NCBI GenBank assembly: GCA_028708075.1
Contig: JAQVZS010000016.1
Coordinates: 4,052 to 48,893 of the forward strand
Source of the DNA: Massilibacteroides sp.
Lineage (GTDB): Bacteria > Bacteroidota > Bacteroidia > Bacteroidales > Tannerellaceae
Reading direction: 5' to 3'
DNA length: 44,842 nt
The notes beneath the pieces were generated by a model, which was not told the origin of the DNA, searched no databases, and saw only the letters and a list, made by a program, of their open reading frames with translations. A program made the translations under genes and the position numbers. Below are positions 32,794-41,218 of this stretch, piece by piece (within the stretch, counting starts at the first letter, position 1; the number at the start of each line of letters is the position of its first letter).

Positions 32794-34566
32794 TTATTTA
32801 TATAATGGACCATATGTTTGACAAGCCCGGTAATCGGAACCTTCTGCGTCTGAACCAAAGGCGGTCCAGGCGGACGGTCTCATTAACGTACTGTCATCTA
32901 CATTATGCATACAGACCGGAATGCGTAGCATTGAAGCTAAGGTGATTAGATCGAGGCCGATATGTCCGTAGCTGATCGCTCCGTGATTAGCACCCCAGTA
33001 ATTCATTACCGAATAAATATCTTTGAAGCGTCCTTCACCCGTGATTCGCGGAACAAAGAAGGTTGAAGGCCAAGTTTTGTCAGTCCGTTTGTCGATTAAC
33101 TGAAATACATGGTCAGGAAAACGTGCCGTCCATCCTTCGGCAAGTTGCAATACCGGCCCTAAACCTTTGACTAAATTCAGTCGACACATAGTGACCGGCA
33201 TTCCCGCTTTGGTCAGGAATTTGGATGAGTAGCCGCCGCCACGGAAATATTCTAAGTTGGCCGGGTGCCATTTTGTGACACTTAACATTTTATCGACTTC
33301 TTCTTCCGTTATTTCCCAAAACGGTTTCATGGCCGGTTTTCCGTCTTTTGTCTGTTGTCCGGTGCCGTCTAAAGTACACGAGCCGGAATTGATCAAATGA
33401 ATTGCGCCATCCTTTAGTAGACCATCCGGTTTCCATCCGCTGATCCGCTCGATCGCTTCCGGACTCCAATAGGTGCGTACATCGGCAAACATTTGCGACG
33501 TGTTTGTCAGTAGTTGATTGAACAACATGCTGAGCCCGTTTAGGTGATCATTTTCCGTTGCAAACGTAAACGGACGCCGGATCCCATTCCAGTCGAAAGA
33601 AGAATTCAGGATCGCTTCCGAGAAATCGCCGTTCGGAAAAAAGTCAGTCCATTGTCTTTGGCCTTGAAACCCTCCGCAAATTGCATTATGTCCCATGGCT
33701 TCTTCTTCATATCCTATTGCTGCCAATTGCGGATTGTCAACCAGCAGGTCGCGCATAATGAGCGTCATCTTTACAATAAACTCCCAATCTTTATCTTTTT
33801 CCGCGCGACTTTTTTTATTGGTGTCGGTGTTATAATCTTCCCCTTCGTTTTTCATGCAGTACTTCCGTGTCCATTCCATGGCTTTCCGGAATTCCTCTTT
33901 ATCGTAAATTTCCAGTTGCATACGGCGGTTGATCTCCGTGCAATCGACAGACTCGGCGCGCATACCTAAATATTCTTGCAAAAAATCCGGACTTACGATC
34001 GAGCCGGCGATCCCCATGGAAACCGAGCCGATAGCCAGATACGATTTGCCACGCATCAATGCGACAACCAACCCGGCTTTCGCAAAACGGAGCAGTTTTT
34101 CTTTAACATCTTCCGGGATTTCTTTGGAATTGATATCTTGCACATCTTTGCCGTAAATACCGAAACAGGGAAGTCCCTTTTGTGTATGAGCCGCTAATGC
34201 CGCCGCCAAATAGACTGCTCCCGGACGTTCTGTCCCGTTGAAACCCCAGATTGCTTTGGGAATAAATGGGTTCATGTCGATCGTTTCCGATCCGTAGCAC
34301 CAGCAGGGGGTCACCGAAAGACTTAGTCCAACATTCGCCTTTTCGAATTTGGTGGCACAATCTGCTGCTTCTTTCACTCCTCCGATACATGTGTCGGCAA
34401 TAATGCATTGAACAGATGTGCCATCTGGATATTTGATGGTCTCCGAATATAAGTTCGCTACACTTTTTGCCAAGTTCATGGTGGTTTCTTCCAAAGATTC
34501 CCGGATCCCTTTTCTGCGGCCGTCAATGATCGGACGGATGCCAATGGTAGGATAATTTGTGTTCAT
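32794..34566 (-). CDS. fucI: L-fucose isomerase
   Basis: 590-residue Mn2+-dependent ketol isomerase (L-fucose to L-fuculose; family members also use D-arabinose). The N-terminus [20 protein letters not shown] and the segments [50 protein letters not shown] and [15 protein letters not shown] (catalytic acid region) match FucI. So does the C-terminal [20 protein letters not shown] (metal His). Length is as in E. coli FucI. The genes for L-fuculokinase and fuculose-phosphate aldolase are not adjacent; instead a DapA-superfamily lyase gene lies 18 bases upstream in the same operon. Family is certain, physiological substrate less so. Confidence 0.93.
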   Translation of the reverse strand: MNTNYPTIGIRPIIDGRRKGIRESLEETTMNLAKSVANLYSETIKYPDGTSVQCIIADTCIGGVKEAADCATKFEKANVGLSLSVTPCWCYGSETIDMNPFIPKAIWGFNGTERPGAVYLAAALAAHTQKGLPCFGIYGKDVQDINSKEIPEDVKEKLLRFAKAGLVVALMRGKSYLAIGSVSMGIAGSIVSPDFLQEYLGMRAESVDCTEINRRMQLEIYDKEEFRKAMEWTRKYCMKNEGEDYNTDTNKKSRAEKDKDWEFIVKMTLIMRDLLVDNPQLAAIGYEEEAMGHNAICGGFQGQRQWTDFFPNGDFSEAILNSSFDWNGIRRPFTFATENDHLNGLSMLFNQLLTNTSQMFADVRTYWSPEAIERISGWKPDGLLKDGAIHLINSGSCTLDGTGQQTKDGKPAMKPFWEITEEEVDKMLSVTKWHPANLEYFRGGGYSSKFLTKAGMPVTMCRLNLVKGLGPVLQLAEGWTARFPDHVFQLIDKRTDKTWPSTFFVPRITGEGRFKDIYSVMNYWGANHGAISYGHIGLDLITLASMLRIPVCMHNVDDSTLMRPSAWTAFGSDAEGSDYRACQTYGPLYK

Positions 34567-34584
34567 GGTTTATTCAATTTAAAG

Positions 34585-35493
34585 TTATTCTGTTAAATCT
34601 AATGTTTCGAGAATCTGTTTGATTTTCATGTATTGAATTTCTCCGAATTTATTGAACGGCGCGGCTAGAAAATCGTTGCAAATTCCCAGTATTGACAGGG
34701 TTGTTTTTACTCCTTTCAGATAACTGGAGCCAAAACTGCCGATACTGTATATGGATGAGCTGATTTGCATGACTTTGCTCTGTAACAGATGTACACGGTC
34801 TATTTCTTTGTTTCGTGCGGCGTTATACAGATTTACGTAAAGTCGCGGAAACATGTTTGCTCCTCCGTTTACCCCTCCATTTGCACCCAGCAAAACAACT
34901 TCCGCCATCATTTCTTCCGGTCCGACAAAAATAGAAAAATTTTCATGTTTTCTCATTTCATACATGACTGCTTGGAAATAAGCTCCGTTTGCCGAGCTGT
35001 CTTTGAATCCGATGACTTTGGAATTTTCGGCGATCCGTTTGACGGTAGATGGAGCGAACGATACCTTTGTATGGGTCGGCATATTGTATAGAAATACGGG
35101 CAGAGGCAACTGAGGAATTAAGTTTTCATAAAATTCTGCCAACTCCGGTTGTCCTGTAGCAAAATAATAGGGTGGTGCGGAGACTAAAGCGTTCGCGCCA
35201 AAGTCGGCTGCTATACGAGCTAAAAGGATACTGTCCACGATCGATGTGTCCGAAATGCCGACCAACAACGGAAGTCGCTCGTTTAGTATACGGCTGCTCT
35301 CCTTGATCATTTCGGTTCTGAGCGCGTAACTCAGGCTTTGAGCTTCGCCGGTAGTTCCTAATATAAAAATTCCATGTACTCCGCCTGCAATCACATGTTC
35401 GATCAGGCGTTCCAGTCCGTCAATATCCAAATGATCGTTGTCAATCAAAGGAGTGACCAATGGAGGAATAATGCCGTATAAGGGTGTTTTCAT
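34585..35493 (-). CDS. DapA/NanA-superfamily class I lyase
   Basis: 302-residue TIM-barrel aldolase forming a Schiff base with Lys in VIGFKDSS (near 168). The pyruvate-binding motif is GTTGE (near 46-50) and the catalytic Tyr is in YNMPTHT (near 140). The start at 35493 (MKTPLYGIIPPLVTPL) is chosen because it gives the exact family N-terminus and a 13-base gap to the regulator stop; a start at 35532 would overlap it. Spellings differ from true DapA (GIKEA) and typical NanA, so a 2-keto-3-deoxy sugar acid or acylneuraminate lyase is more likely than lysine synthesis. Its place between LacI regulator and isomerase supports a catabolic role. Confidence 0.85.
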   Translation of the reverse strand: MKTPLYGIIPPLVTPLIDNDHLDIDGLERLIEHVIAGGVHGIFILGTTGEAQSLSYALRTEMIKESSRILNERLPLLVGISDTSIVDSILLARIAADFGANALVSAPPYYFATGQPELAEFYENLIPQLPLPVFLYNMPTHTKVSFAPSTVKRIAENSKVIGFKDSSANGAYFQAVMYEMRKHENFSIFVGPEEMMAEVVLLGANGGVNGGANMFPRLYVNLYNAARNKEIDRVHLLQSKVMQISSSIYSIGSFGSSYLKGVKTTLSILGICNDFLAAPFNKFGEIQYMKIKQILETLDLTE

Positions 35494-35506
35494 GATAATA
35501 TGATAT

Positions 35507-36514
35507 TTAAGACTTGTTCGACATAGAGGCAAACATTTCCATGGTAGTTGGAATCGCGGAAGACTGTTTGATCTGCTCCATTAAAATATCTACCGATTTC
35601 CGGCTCATCTCTTGGATAGGCTGTTGTACATAAGGAATTTGAAAAGGCATAAAGTCGAATGCTTCATTTTTATCGAAACAAACAACTTTTATGTCTTCCG
35701 GAATCCGAACATGCTGTTTCAATAATTCTTTAATGCCGATCGCCGAAATCGTGTTTGTCGCGAAGAAGATCCCGTCGACTTTCGGTTGTTCGAGTAACAA
35801 AGACTTTATGGCTGTCGATATATCCTCTTCGATGGTGTTGTAGGTGATTTTCTTAACCAGTTCGGGCTTATAATAATTCCTTTTGACTAAAGCCTCTCTA
35901 TATCCTTTCTCTCGGTCTGTCATATGAGCCAGTTTGTTGTTGTAAATAAGAAGCGCGATATTCTGACATTCGGAGTCGAGTAACAGGTTCGTTGCTTCGA
36001 AGGAAGCATGGTAATTGTTGACAACAATGTGGCTGACCGGTAAATGGGGGAAATAACGATCTAAAAGAACAACTGGCGTTTTTTGATCGATTAATTCACG
36101 AATATCCTCTTCTCCGTCTTCTGTGGGTACAATGATGAATCCATCAACTTGATGACTTTTGAGAACGTTGATCATTTTCCCCATTTTGTCCCCTGATTCG
36201 TTGGTATTGGTGATGATCACTGAATATCCGTATTCGTCGGCATATTCTTGAATGTAAAAGGCAATATGGGCAAAAAAGCTGTTTGAGATATCCGCCAGGA
36301 TTAACCCGATAGTGTTCGATCGTCCCATTCTTAATCCACGGGCAAAATTATTGGGCTCATAGTTCAACTCTTTTGCTGCCTGGAGTACTTTCGCGGCTAC
36401 TTCTTTCCGAATTCGCCCTTCTTCTTCTTTACCGTTCAACACTAAAGAAACCGTCGCGTTAGAAACACCGACTTTTTGAGCAATATCTTTTATGGATACA
36501 CGCTTTGTTTTCAA
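35507..36514 (-). CDS. LacI/GalR-family transcriptional regulator
   Basis: 335 residues. The N-terminal helix-turn-helix is VSIKDIAQKVGVSNATVSLV (residues 6-25) with a hinge helix (NNFARGLRMG). A periplasmic-binding-protein-like ligand domain starts IGLILADISNSFFAHIA near 69 and runs to the C-terminus. Length is standard. It begins one base after the fusion-enzyme stop, inside the operon it presumably controls. A CG-centred palindrome AAACGTTT lies in the operon's promoter spacer (38388-38395). The inducer is unknown; a sugar released or imported by the operon products is likely. Confidence 0.92.
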   Translation of the reverse strand: MKTKRVSIKDIAQKVGVSNATVSLVLNGKEEEGRIRKEVAAKVLQAAKELNYEPNNFARGLRMGRSNTIGLILADISNSFFAHIAFYIQEYADEYGYSVIITNTNESGDKMGKMINVLKSHQVDGFIIVPTEDGEEDIRELIDQKTPVVLLDRYFPHLPVSHIVVNNYHASFEATNLLLDSECQNIALLIYNNKLAHMTDREKGYREALVKRNYYKPELVKKITYNTIEEDISTAIKSLLLEQPKVDGIFFATNTISAIGIKELLKQHVRIPEDIKVVCFDKNEAFDFMPFQIPYVQQPIQEMSRKSVDILMEQIKQSSAIPTTMEMFASMSNKS

Positions 36515-36515
36515 T

Positions 36516-38324
36516 TTAATCGAATTTTAATTGTACATATTTGATTCGTTCACGTTTATAGGTATAAACGACATGAACCATTCCCGCTTTGTCCTGAATG
36601 ATAGCTGGATAACTGTATTCACCTGTTGGTTGGTCTTCCAGATCTATCAGTTTTTCCCAAATCTTTCCGTCGAACGAGCCGGCAATTGCTAATTTGTTAC
36701 GTCCTTCCACTATTGGATTGTATATGATAATCTGTAATTTGTTGGCTAATGTGACAGCATCTGTTCCTGAATTGTTATTTGGCAGTTCGGTCGCCATTAA
36801 TTTAGACCAGCTTTCCCCGTTGTCGGCCGACCAAGATTCGACAATATGTTTGTTTTTCGACCTGCACAGGATTTGTAATGCTCCGTCTTTATAAAAGAGA
36901 ACAGACGGTTGGATGGCATCAAAATGGTTATTGTCTATTTCGATCTTTTCCCAGTTCGTCAGGTCTTGATTCGACTTTTCCATATACACATTCCATTTTC
37001 CTACGATCTCAATACTGGTTGGATACAGAATTTTTCCTCCAGGGATAATTACCGGTTTGTTTTTGATAGGCCCCACACATGCGCGTGGAATAGTCGTCAT
37101 TTCTGACCAGGTTTTTCCTTCATCGGTAGAGATTTTGTATTCTCCCCACCATGTACTTGGACTAGGTCCGACTTTGTAATACAGAATTAGATCTCCGTTG
37201 CCGCGTTTGAAAAGTACCGGATTCCAACAAGGATATCTTAAGGATCCATTTTGTACGCCATTCGTAAGCATCACCGGGTCACTCCATTCTCCGTTTTTGA
37301 AGCGGGAAGAATAAACGCTCACATCCGGATGCCTTTCATAGCTGCCCCCAAACCATGCCACCAAGAGGCCGTCGTTTGTTTCGACAATCGTAGATGCATG
37401 AGCGGAAGGAACCGAGGCCGGTGCTTTGATGATTTCGGAGTGAAGAACGACAGGCTTAATCGTGCGCAGTTTCTCTCTTTCCTTTTCTTCCAAGAATCGG
37501 ATTAATTCTTCCGGATAATCGGTCTGGATGATATTCACGCACTTTAGATCATTTAGCATTTGGGTATAACCTTCCTTTTTGTTTTCGTAATTATCATATT
37601 TACCTAAAGCGTTTGCCCAGATGCGTGTTTGAGAAGCATACTTTTTTATGATTTTTTCTTTATAATAGGATGGATCGATATGAATAACGGGAATATTTCC
37701 CATTTTAATAATGCTTGACATATCTTTGAGATTGTAGGCCCGGGGCATGATAAGGGTAGATGGAGAAATCTTTTTTAGATCCGGTATTTGTTTATAATCA
37801 TATAGGAAGAATAGAACTTGATTTTCCATTCCGGCTTGCTGAATGGCCTGGCTAGTTTGTTGTAAGAATTGCCTCTCTGCTTTGAAATCGACATCCAACA
37901 TTATTTTCCCTTTTGTTAACTGTAATACTTCTTCGAAAGCCGGGATTAATTCCTCCGTTATTCTTCCCTGATGAACCAAACGAAGCCGACGTAATTCATC
38001 GAATGTCAAATCGCAGACATTACCTTTGCCGTTCGCTGTACGGTCTACTGTTTTATCGTGCATAATAACAAGTACACCATCTTTAGTTGCTCGTACATCC
38101 GTTTCAATGATATCCACACCAAGGCGTATTGCTTCACGATACGACGCAAGCGAGTTTTCCGGATAATCTTGATGAGCACCGCGATGCGCGGCGACTAATA
38201 TGCGTTCCGGCATGTAATGAAACTTGTAGAGTACATCTCTCAAAACGGATTCACTCGCAAACATTTGTCCTGCCGAAAGTAGTGTGGCAGATAAAAAAAG
38301 GATAAGTTTATTCTTTGAAATCAT
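36516..38324 (-). CDS. Secreted GDPD - BNR/sialidase-like two-domain fusion enzyme
   Basis: 602 residues. Signal peptide 1-23 (ending MFAS). Residues 40-280 are a glycerophosphodiester phosphodiesterase domain with the active-site set HRG (47-49), ENS (56-58), ETD (74-76) and HD (89-90), ending IIQTDYPEEL. Residues 292-602 form a BNR_2-type six-bladed propeller with Asp boxes STDEGKTW (399-406) and SADNGESW (499-506) and one degenerate copy (550-556). It also has the family segments CWNPVLF (366-372), GPIKNKP (418-424) and YSYPAIIQ (570-577). The FRIP motif of GH33 sialidases is absent, so sialidase activity is not established. It is the first gene of the operon and would process a phosphodiester-containing glycan or lipid outside the cytoplasm. 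Confidence 0.88.
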   Translation of the reverse strand: MISKNKLILFLSATLLSAGQMFASESVLRDVLYKFHYMPERILVAAHRGAHQDYPENSLASYREAIRLGVDIIETDVRATKDGVLVIMHDKTVDRTANGKGNVCDLTFDELRRLRLVHQGRITEELIPAFEEVLQLTKGKIMLDVDFKAERQFLQQTSQAIQQAGMENQVLFFLYDYKQIPDLKKISPSTLIMPRAYNLKDMSSIIKMGNIPVIHIDPSYYKEKIIKKYASQTRIWANALGKYDNYENKKEGYTQMLNDLKCVNIIQTDYPEELIRFLEEKEREKLRTIKPVVLHSEIIKAPASVPSAHASTIVETNDGLLVAWFGGSYERHPDVSVYSSRFKNGEWSDPVMLTNGVQNGSLRYPCWNPVLFKRGNGDLILYYKVGPSPSTWWGEYKISTDEGKTWSEMTTIPRACVGPIKNKPVIIPGGKILYPTSIEIVGKWNVYMEKSNQDLTNWEKIEIDNNHFDAIQPSVLFYKDGALQILCRSKNKHIVESWSADNGESWSKLMATELPNNNSGTDAVTLANKLQIIIYNPIVEGRNKLAIAGSFDGKIWEKLIDLEDQPTGEYSYPAIIQDKAGMVHVVYTYKRERIKYVQLKFD

Positions 38325-38373
38325 AACGCTTTATATTAGTTTTCTGTCTGTCGGAAAAAGATACAATAATAGA

Positions 38374-38401
38374 CAAAAGTATAAATAAAACGTTTAAGCA
38401 A
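38374..38401 (-). promoter_or_regulatory. Promoter of the five-gene fucI operon with embedded LacI-type operator
   Basis: Minus strand TACTTTTG (38374-38381) is a -7 element and TTG (38399-38401) a plausible -33, 17 bases apart. Between them lies the perfect 8-base palindrome AAACGTTT (38388-38395), the core of PurR/LacI-family operators. Repressor binding here would block RNA polymerase. The leader to the start at 38324 is about 40 bases. Confidence 0.6.
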
Positions 38402-38728
38402 CTTTTTAATACTTATGTTTTATAATATATTTTACTTAAAAGGAGAATTCCAATCCGTTCAAATTAGAAGACTAAAATTTTAATAGATAGAAGTAATCGA
38501 GACTGAAAAAATAAATGTTTGGGGAAAGAAAATAAAATTGTCGTGAAGAATAAAAAAAATGTCTTCGGTAAACTTTTATTTTGACAGTAGTAGAAATAAA
38601 TTATTACAGTTGTCAAAATAAATTATCATAAATGTGGTAATTATTTTCCACAGTTGTCAAAAAAAAGATGTTTCCCGAACGAAAAAAAGAATTATCCCTA
38701 AGGAAAAAAAGAATTACCCCAAAGGATA
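38402..38728. other. AT-rich intergenic spacer with short repeats
   Basis: About 330 bases without a credible gene, between the fucI-operon promoter and the ompA terminator. On the minus strand the 13-mer TTTTGACAACTGT occurs twice, 45 bases apart (38651-38663 and 38606-38618). The plus strand has a related inverted copy, TTATTTTGACA at 38576-38586. A 5-bp hairpin TGTGG/CCACA (38633-38637 with 38649-38653) lies between the copies. No tRNA or recognisable RNA family was seen. Confidence 0.5.
38682..38724. repeat. Two tandem copies of a 21-22 base A-rich repeat
   Basis: GAAAAAAAGAATTATCCCTA at 38682-38701 is followed directly by a near-identical GAAAAAAAGAATTACCCCAA (38703-38722). Each is preceded by CCC(G/T)AA, so a partial third unit can be read on both sides. 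It lies just outside the ompA terminator. Confidence 0.7.
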
Positions 38729-38766
38729 ACAAAAAATAAGGTGTTACCTTTTGGCAACACCTTATC
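38729..38766 (-). terminator. Terminator of the ompA-like gene
   Basis: A perfect 10-bp stem (ATAAGGTGTT 38736-38745 with AACACCTTAT 38756-38765, loop of 10) lies 27 bases beyond the stop at 38793. The minus strand then runs into T residues (A-run 38731-38736). Confidence 0.85.
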
Positions 38767-38792
38767 TGGTTTATTATTTATTCTTAGCTACA

Positions 38793-39944
38793 TTAATTGT
38801 TTGCTCTCATGATAACCACACGGTTCCAGTTGTTTTCGCTGTACGGCTGTTCGTCAGAACCTTTCCATTCAATTGTAATTTGATTAGAAGAGATATTATA
38901 TTTTTCAATTAATTCTTTTGCAACCGCTCTCGCACGTTTCTCTGAAAGACCCATGTTGTATTGAGCTGTACCAGTCTTCTTGTCAGCGTAACCAATTACT
39001 TTAATAGGAGCATTCTTTTCTTTCATGAATTCAGCTGTGTTGTAAATGTTGATTTGCTGGTTCTTATCAATCTTAGCACTGTTTAGACGGAAGTAAACCA
39101 CATTTTCTGAATAGTTGTTGATGATTGTCGGAGCAACTTCTTCACATTCAGGACAAGAAACCGGACGTCTGCTTAGCTCGTCGTTTTCAGCACGCAGTGC
39201 ATTGATTTGACTGTTCAAATCGTTCAACAAAGCGTAATCCATTGGCTGAAGAACTTCAAAATCAGTTTTACCAAGTTTAAAGTTCAATCCTGCAGTTACC
39301 TGCCCTACACGATCTGTCGTGTGAGCTTTTTCTACGCGGTTGAAATGTTCCTGCAATAATACATATTGGCCTTCAATGTTTAAGTCAACACGTTTGCTTA
39401 AGCGGAACGACATGATCGCTCCTAAATTGATCGATGGGGTTTCTGATCTACTATAATTTTTAGGAAGATCTGCCGACTTTCCTGATCTTATAGCATAACC
39501 AATACCCGCGAAAGGAATAAAACGGAACACTTTACTTTCTTTGTAAGGAGCCCAATAATTCGTAATATCCCACAAGAAATCTACATGCGGATTTAACCAA
39601 TAAGCTTTTAATTCATTCGTCCCGTTTGGATCAACAAAACTTTTCATTGGACCACCATTTATTTGTAAACGGGCACCCCAATACGGATTATACCATTTTC
39701 CAAAAGAGATTTGAGGAGCAATATTTATTCTGTCACCGAAATCTGCCTCAGAGTTGTCATCCCCAAACAATACATTTCCTCCTACACCTAAAGTAATAAA
39801 CCAATTATCTCCGGCTTTGTTTTTCTTAAAATTTGTTTTTGATCCATCTTCTGTACTGAATCCAACTTGCGGTTGATATTCTTGAGCTGAAATAGTAATT
39901 GCAAAAACAGATAACAAAGCTAACACTAAACTCTTTGTTTTCAT
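38793..39944 (-). CDS. OmpA-like outer-membrane porin
   Basis: 383 residues. The start is taken at ATG 39944 (MKTKSLVLALLSVFAITISA, a signal peptide); an upstream GTG would add three residues. The N-terminal part (about 25-210) is a beta-barrel with repeated aromatic strands (GDNWFITLGVGGNVLFGD, GKWYNPYWGARLQINGG). A linker with a short coiled segment (LLNDLNSQINALRAENDEL) and a Cys pair (SCPECEE) leads to the OmpA peptidoglycan-binding domain (VVYFRLNSAKIDKNQQ, then GYADKKTGTAQYNMGLSEKR). This is the abundant structural OmpA type of Bacteroidales. It has its own promoter and terminator. Confidence 0.93.
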   Translation of the reverse strand: MKTKSLVLALLSVFAITISAQEYQPQVGFSTEDGSKTNFKKNKAGDNWFITLGVGGNVLFGDDNSEADFGDRINIAPQISFGKWYNPYWGARLQINGGPMKSFVDPNGTNELKAYWLNPHVDFLWDITNYWAPYKESKVFRFIPFAGIGYAIRSGKSADLPKNYSRSETPSINLGAIMSFRLSKRVDLNIEGQYVLLQEHFNRVEKAHTTDRVGQVTAGLNFKLGKTDFEVLQPMDYALLNDLNSQINALRAENDELSRRPVSCPECEEVAPTIINNYSENVVYFRLNSAKIDKNQQINIYNTAEFMKEKNAPIKVIGYADKKTGTAQYNMGLSEKRARAVAKELIEKYNISSNQITIEWKGSDEQPYSENNWNRVVIMRANN

Positions 39945-40000
39945 ATTCCTCACATTTTAATTAAACAATCTATGATTCCCTTATACCACGTAAAACAAAG

Positions 40001-40031
40001 CAAAATTAACGCTTTTTTTAATTAAAACAAA
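40001..40031 (-). promoter_or_regulatory. Promoter of the ompA-like gene
   Basis: Minus strand TAATTTTG (40001-40008) and TTTG (40028-40031) are separated by 19 bases, a good Bacteroidetes -33/-7 pair. It gives a leader of about 50 bases. Confidence 0.75.
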
Positions 40032-40054
40032 TAAAAAACCTAAAATGTTTCTTT

Positions 40055-41206
40055 TCATTCAAAATAGTTCAGGATTTGATATCCCCCGTTTTTCAAAAAA
40101 GATTCTTTTTTCATTAGTTTTAAATCAGACGTAATCATATCGGAAACAAGTGCTGACAAATTGTATGTAGGTTTCCATCCTAATGCTTTTCTGGCCTTGC
40201 TGGCATCACCGATTAACAAGTCCACTTCGGTCGGCCTGAAATACTGTGGGTCAACGCCGACAACTTGTTTTCCTATTCTTCGGGAAATTGTTTCGAGAAA
40301 TTCCGCACCGACCTTTTTATTGAACACTGTTTCATCAATGTCTTTTATAATTGCGATTTCGTCGATTCCTTCATTTTGAAATTCTACAGAGATCCCGATT
40401 TCTTTAAATGACAGGATAATGAAATCCCGGATTGTTGTCGTTTGTCCTGTAGCAATAACATAATCGTCCGGTTTATCCTGTTGTAATATTAAATACATCG
40501 CTTTGATATAATCTTTTGCGTGTCCCCAATCGCGTTTAGAGGAAAGATTACCCATATATAACACCTCCTGCATCCCGAGGGCAATGCGGGAAATGGCACG
40601 GGTGACTTTACGGGTAACAAATGTTTCTCCTCTCAGTGGCGATTCGTGGTTGAAAAGAATACCGTTTGACGCGTGCATTTTATATGCTTCACGATAATTT
40701 ACGGTAATCCAATAACCATACAACTTTGCTACCGCATAAGGACTTCTGGGATAAAATGGGGTAGTTTCTTTTTGAGGTACTTCTTGAACGAGTCCGTATA
40801 ATTCGGATGTAGAAGCTTGATAAATCCGGGTTTTGGGGATCAGATTTAATAAACGGACAGCTTCGAGAATCCGTAAAACGCCGAGGCCGTCGGCATTAGC
40901 GGTATATTCCGGGGTGTCGAAACTTACTTTTACATGACTCATCGCAGCTAAATTATATATCTCATCCGGCTGTGTTTCACCAATTATACGGGTAAGATTT
41001 AAACTATCGGTTAAGTCGCCGTAATGAAGGATAAGATTTCTGTTTTCCGTATGCGGATCTTGATATAAATGGTCAATGCGTTCTGTGTTGAATAAAGAGG
41101 ATCTTCTTTTTATGCCATGTACCGTATATCCTTTTTTGATTAAATATTCGGCGAGATAAGCTCCGTCCTGTCCTGTTATTCCAGTAATTAATGCTGTTTT
41201 TCCCAT
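40055..41206 (-). CDS. gmd: GDP-mannose 4,6-dehydratase
   Basis: 383-residue short-chain dehydrogenase-like enzyme converting GDP-D-mannose to GDP-4-keto-6-deoxymannose, the first step to GDP-L-fucose. The NADP loop [19 protein letters not shown] is at residues 8-26. [19 protein letters not shown] holds the catalytic Thr and Glu, and [14 protein letters not shown] the YxxxK pair. [20 protein letters not shown] is the Gmd-specific substrate segment. Length is normal. It lies 12 bases after fcl, forming a rfbA-fcl-gmd unit, probably for capsule, O-antigen or protein O-glycan synthesis. Confidence 0.96.
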   Translation of the reverse strand: MGKTALITGITGQDGAYLAEYLIKKGYTVHGIKRRSSLFNTERIDHLYQDPHTENRNLILHYGDLTDSLNLTRIIGETQPDEIYNLAAMSHVKVSFDTPEYTANADGLGVLRILEAVRLLNLIPKTRIYQASTSELYGLVQEVPQKETTPFYPRSPYAVAKLYGYWITVNYREAYKMHASNGILFNHESPLRGETFVTRKVTRAISRIALGMQEVLYMGNLSSKRDWGHAKDYIKAMYLILQQDKPDDYVIATGQTTTIRDFIILSFKEIGISVEFQNEGIDEIAIIKDIDETVFNKKVGAEFLETISRRIGKQVVGVDPQYFRPTEVDLLIGDASKARKALGWKPTYNLSALVSDMITSDLKLMKKESFLKNGGYQILNYFE

Positions 41207-41218
41207 TTTATTTCTTTT

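Noticed and set aside
34585-35493. Calling the lyase dihydrodipicolinate synthase (dapA)
   Set aside because: The Schiff-base motif reads GFKDSS rather than the DapA GIKEA form, and the context is a LacI-controlled sugar operon.
36516-38324. Naming the fusion a GH33 sialidase
   Set aside because: Asp boxes and propeller fold are present, but the FRIP motif and recognisable Arg triad context are not; BNR_2 proteins include non-sialidases.
38682-38724. CRISPR array
   Set aside because: Only two directly adjoining copies, no spacers, no cas genes.
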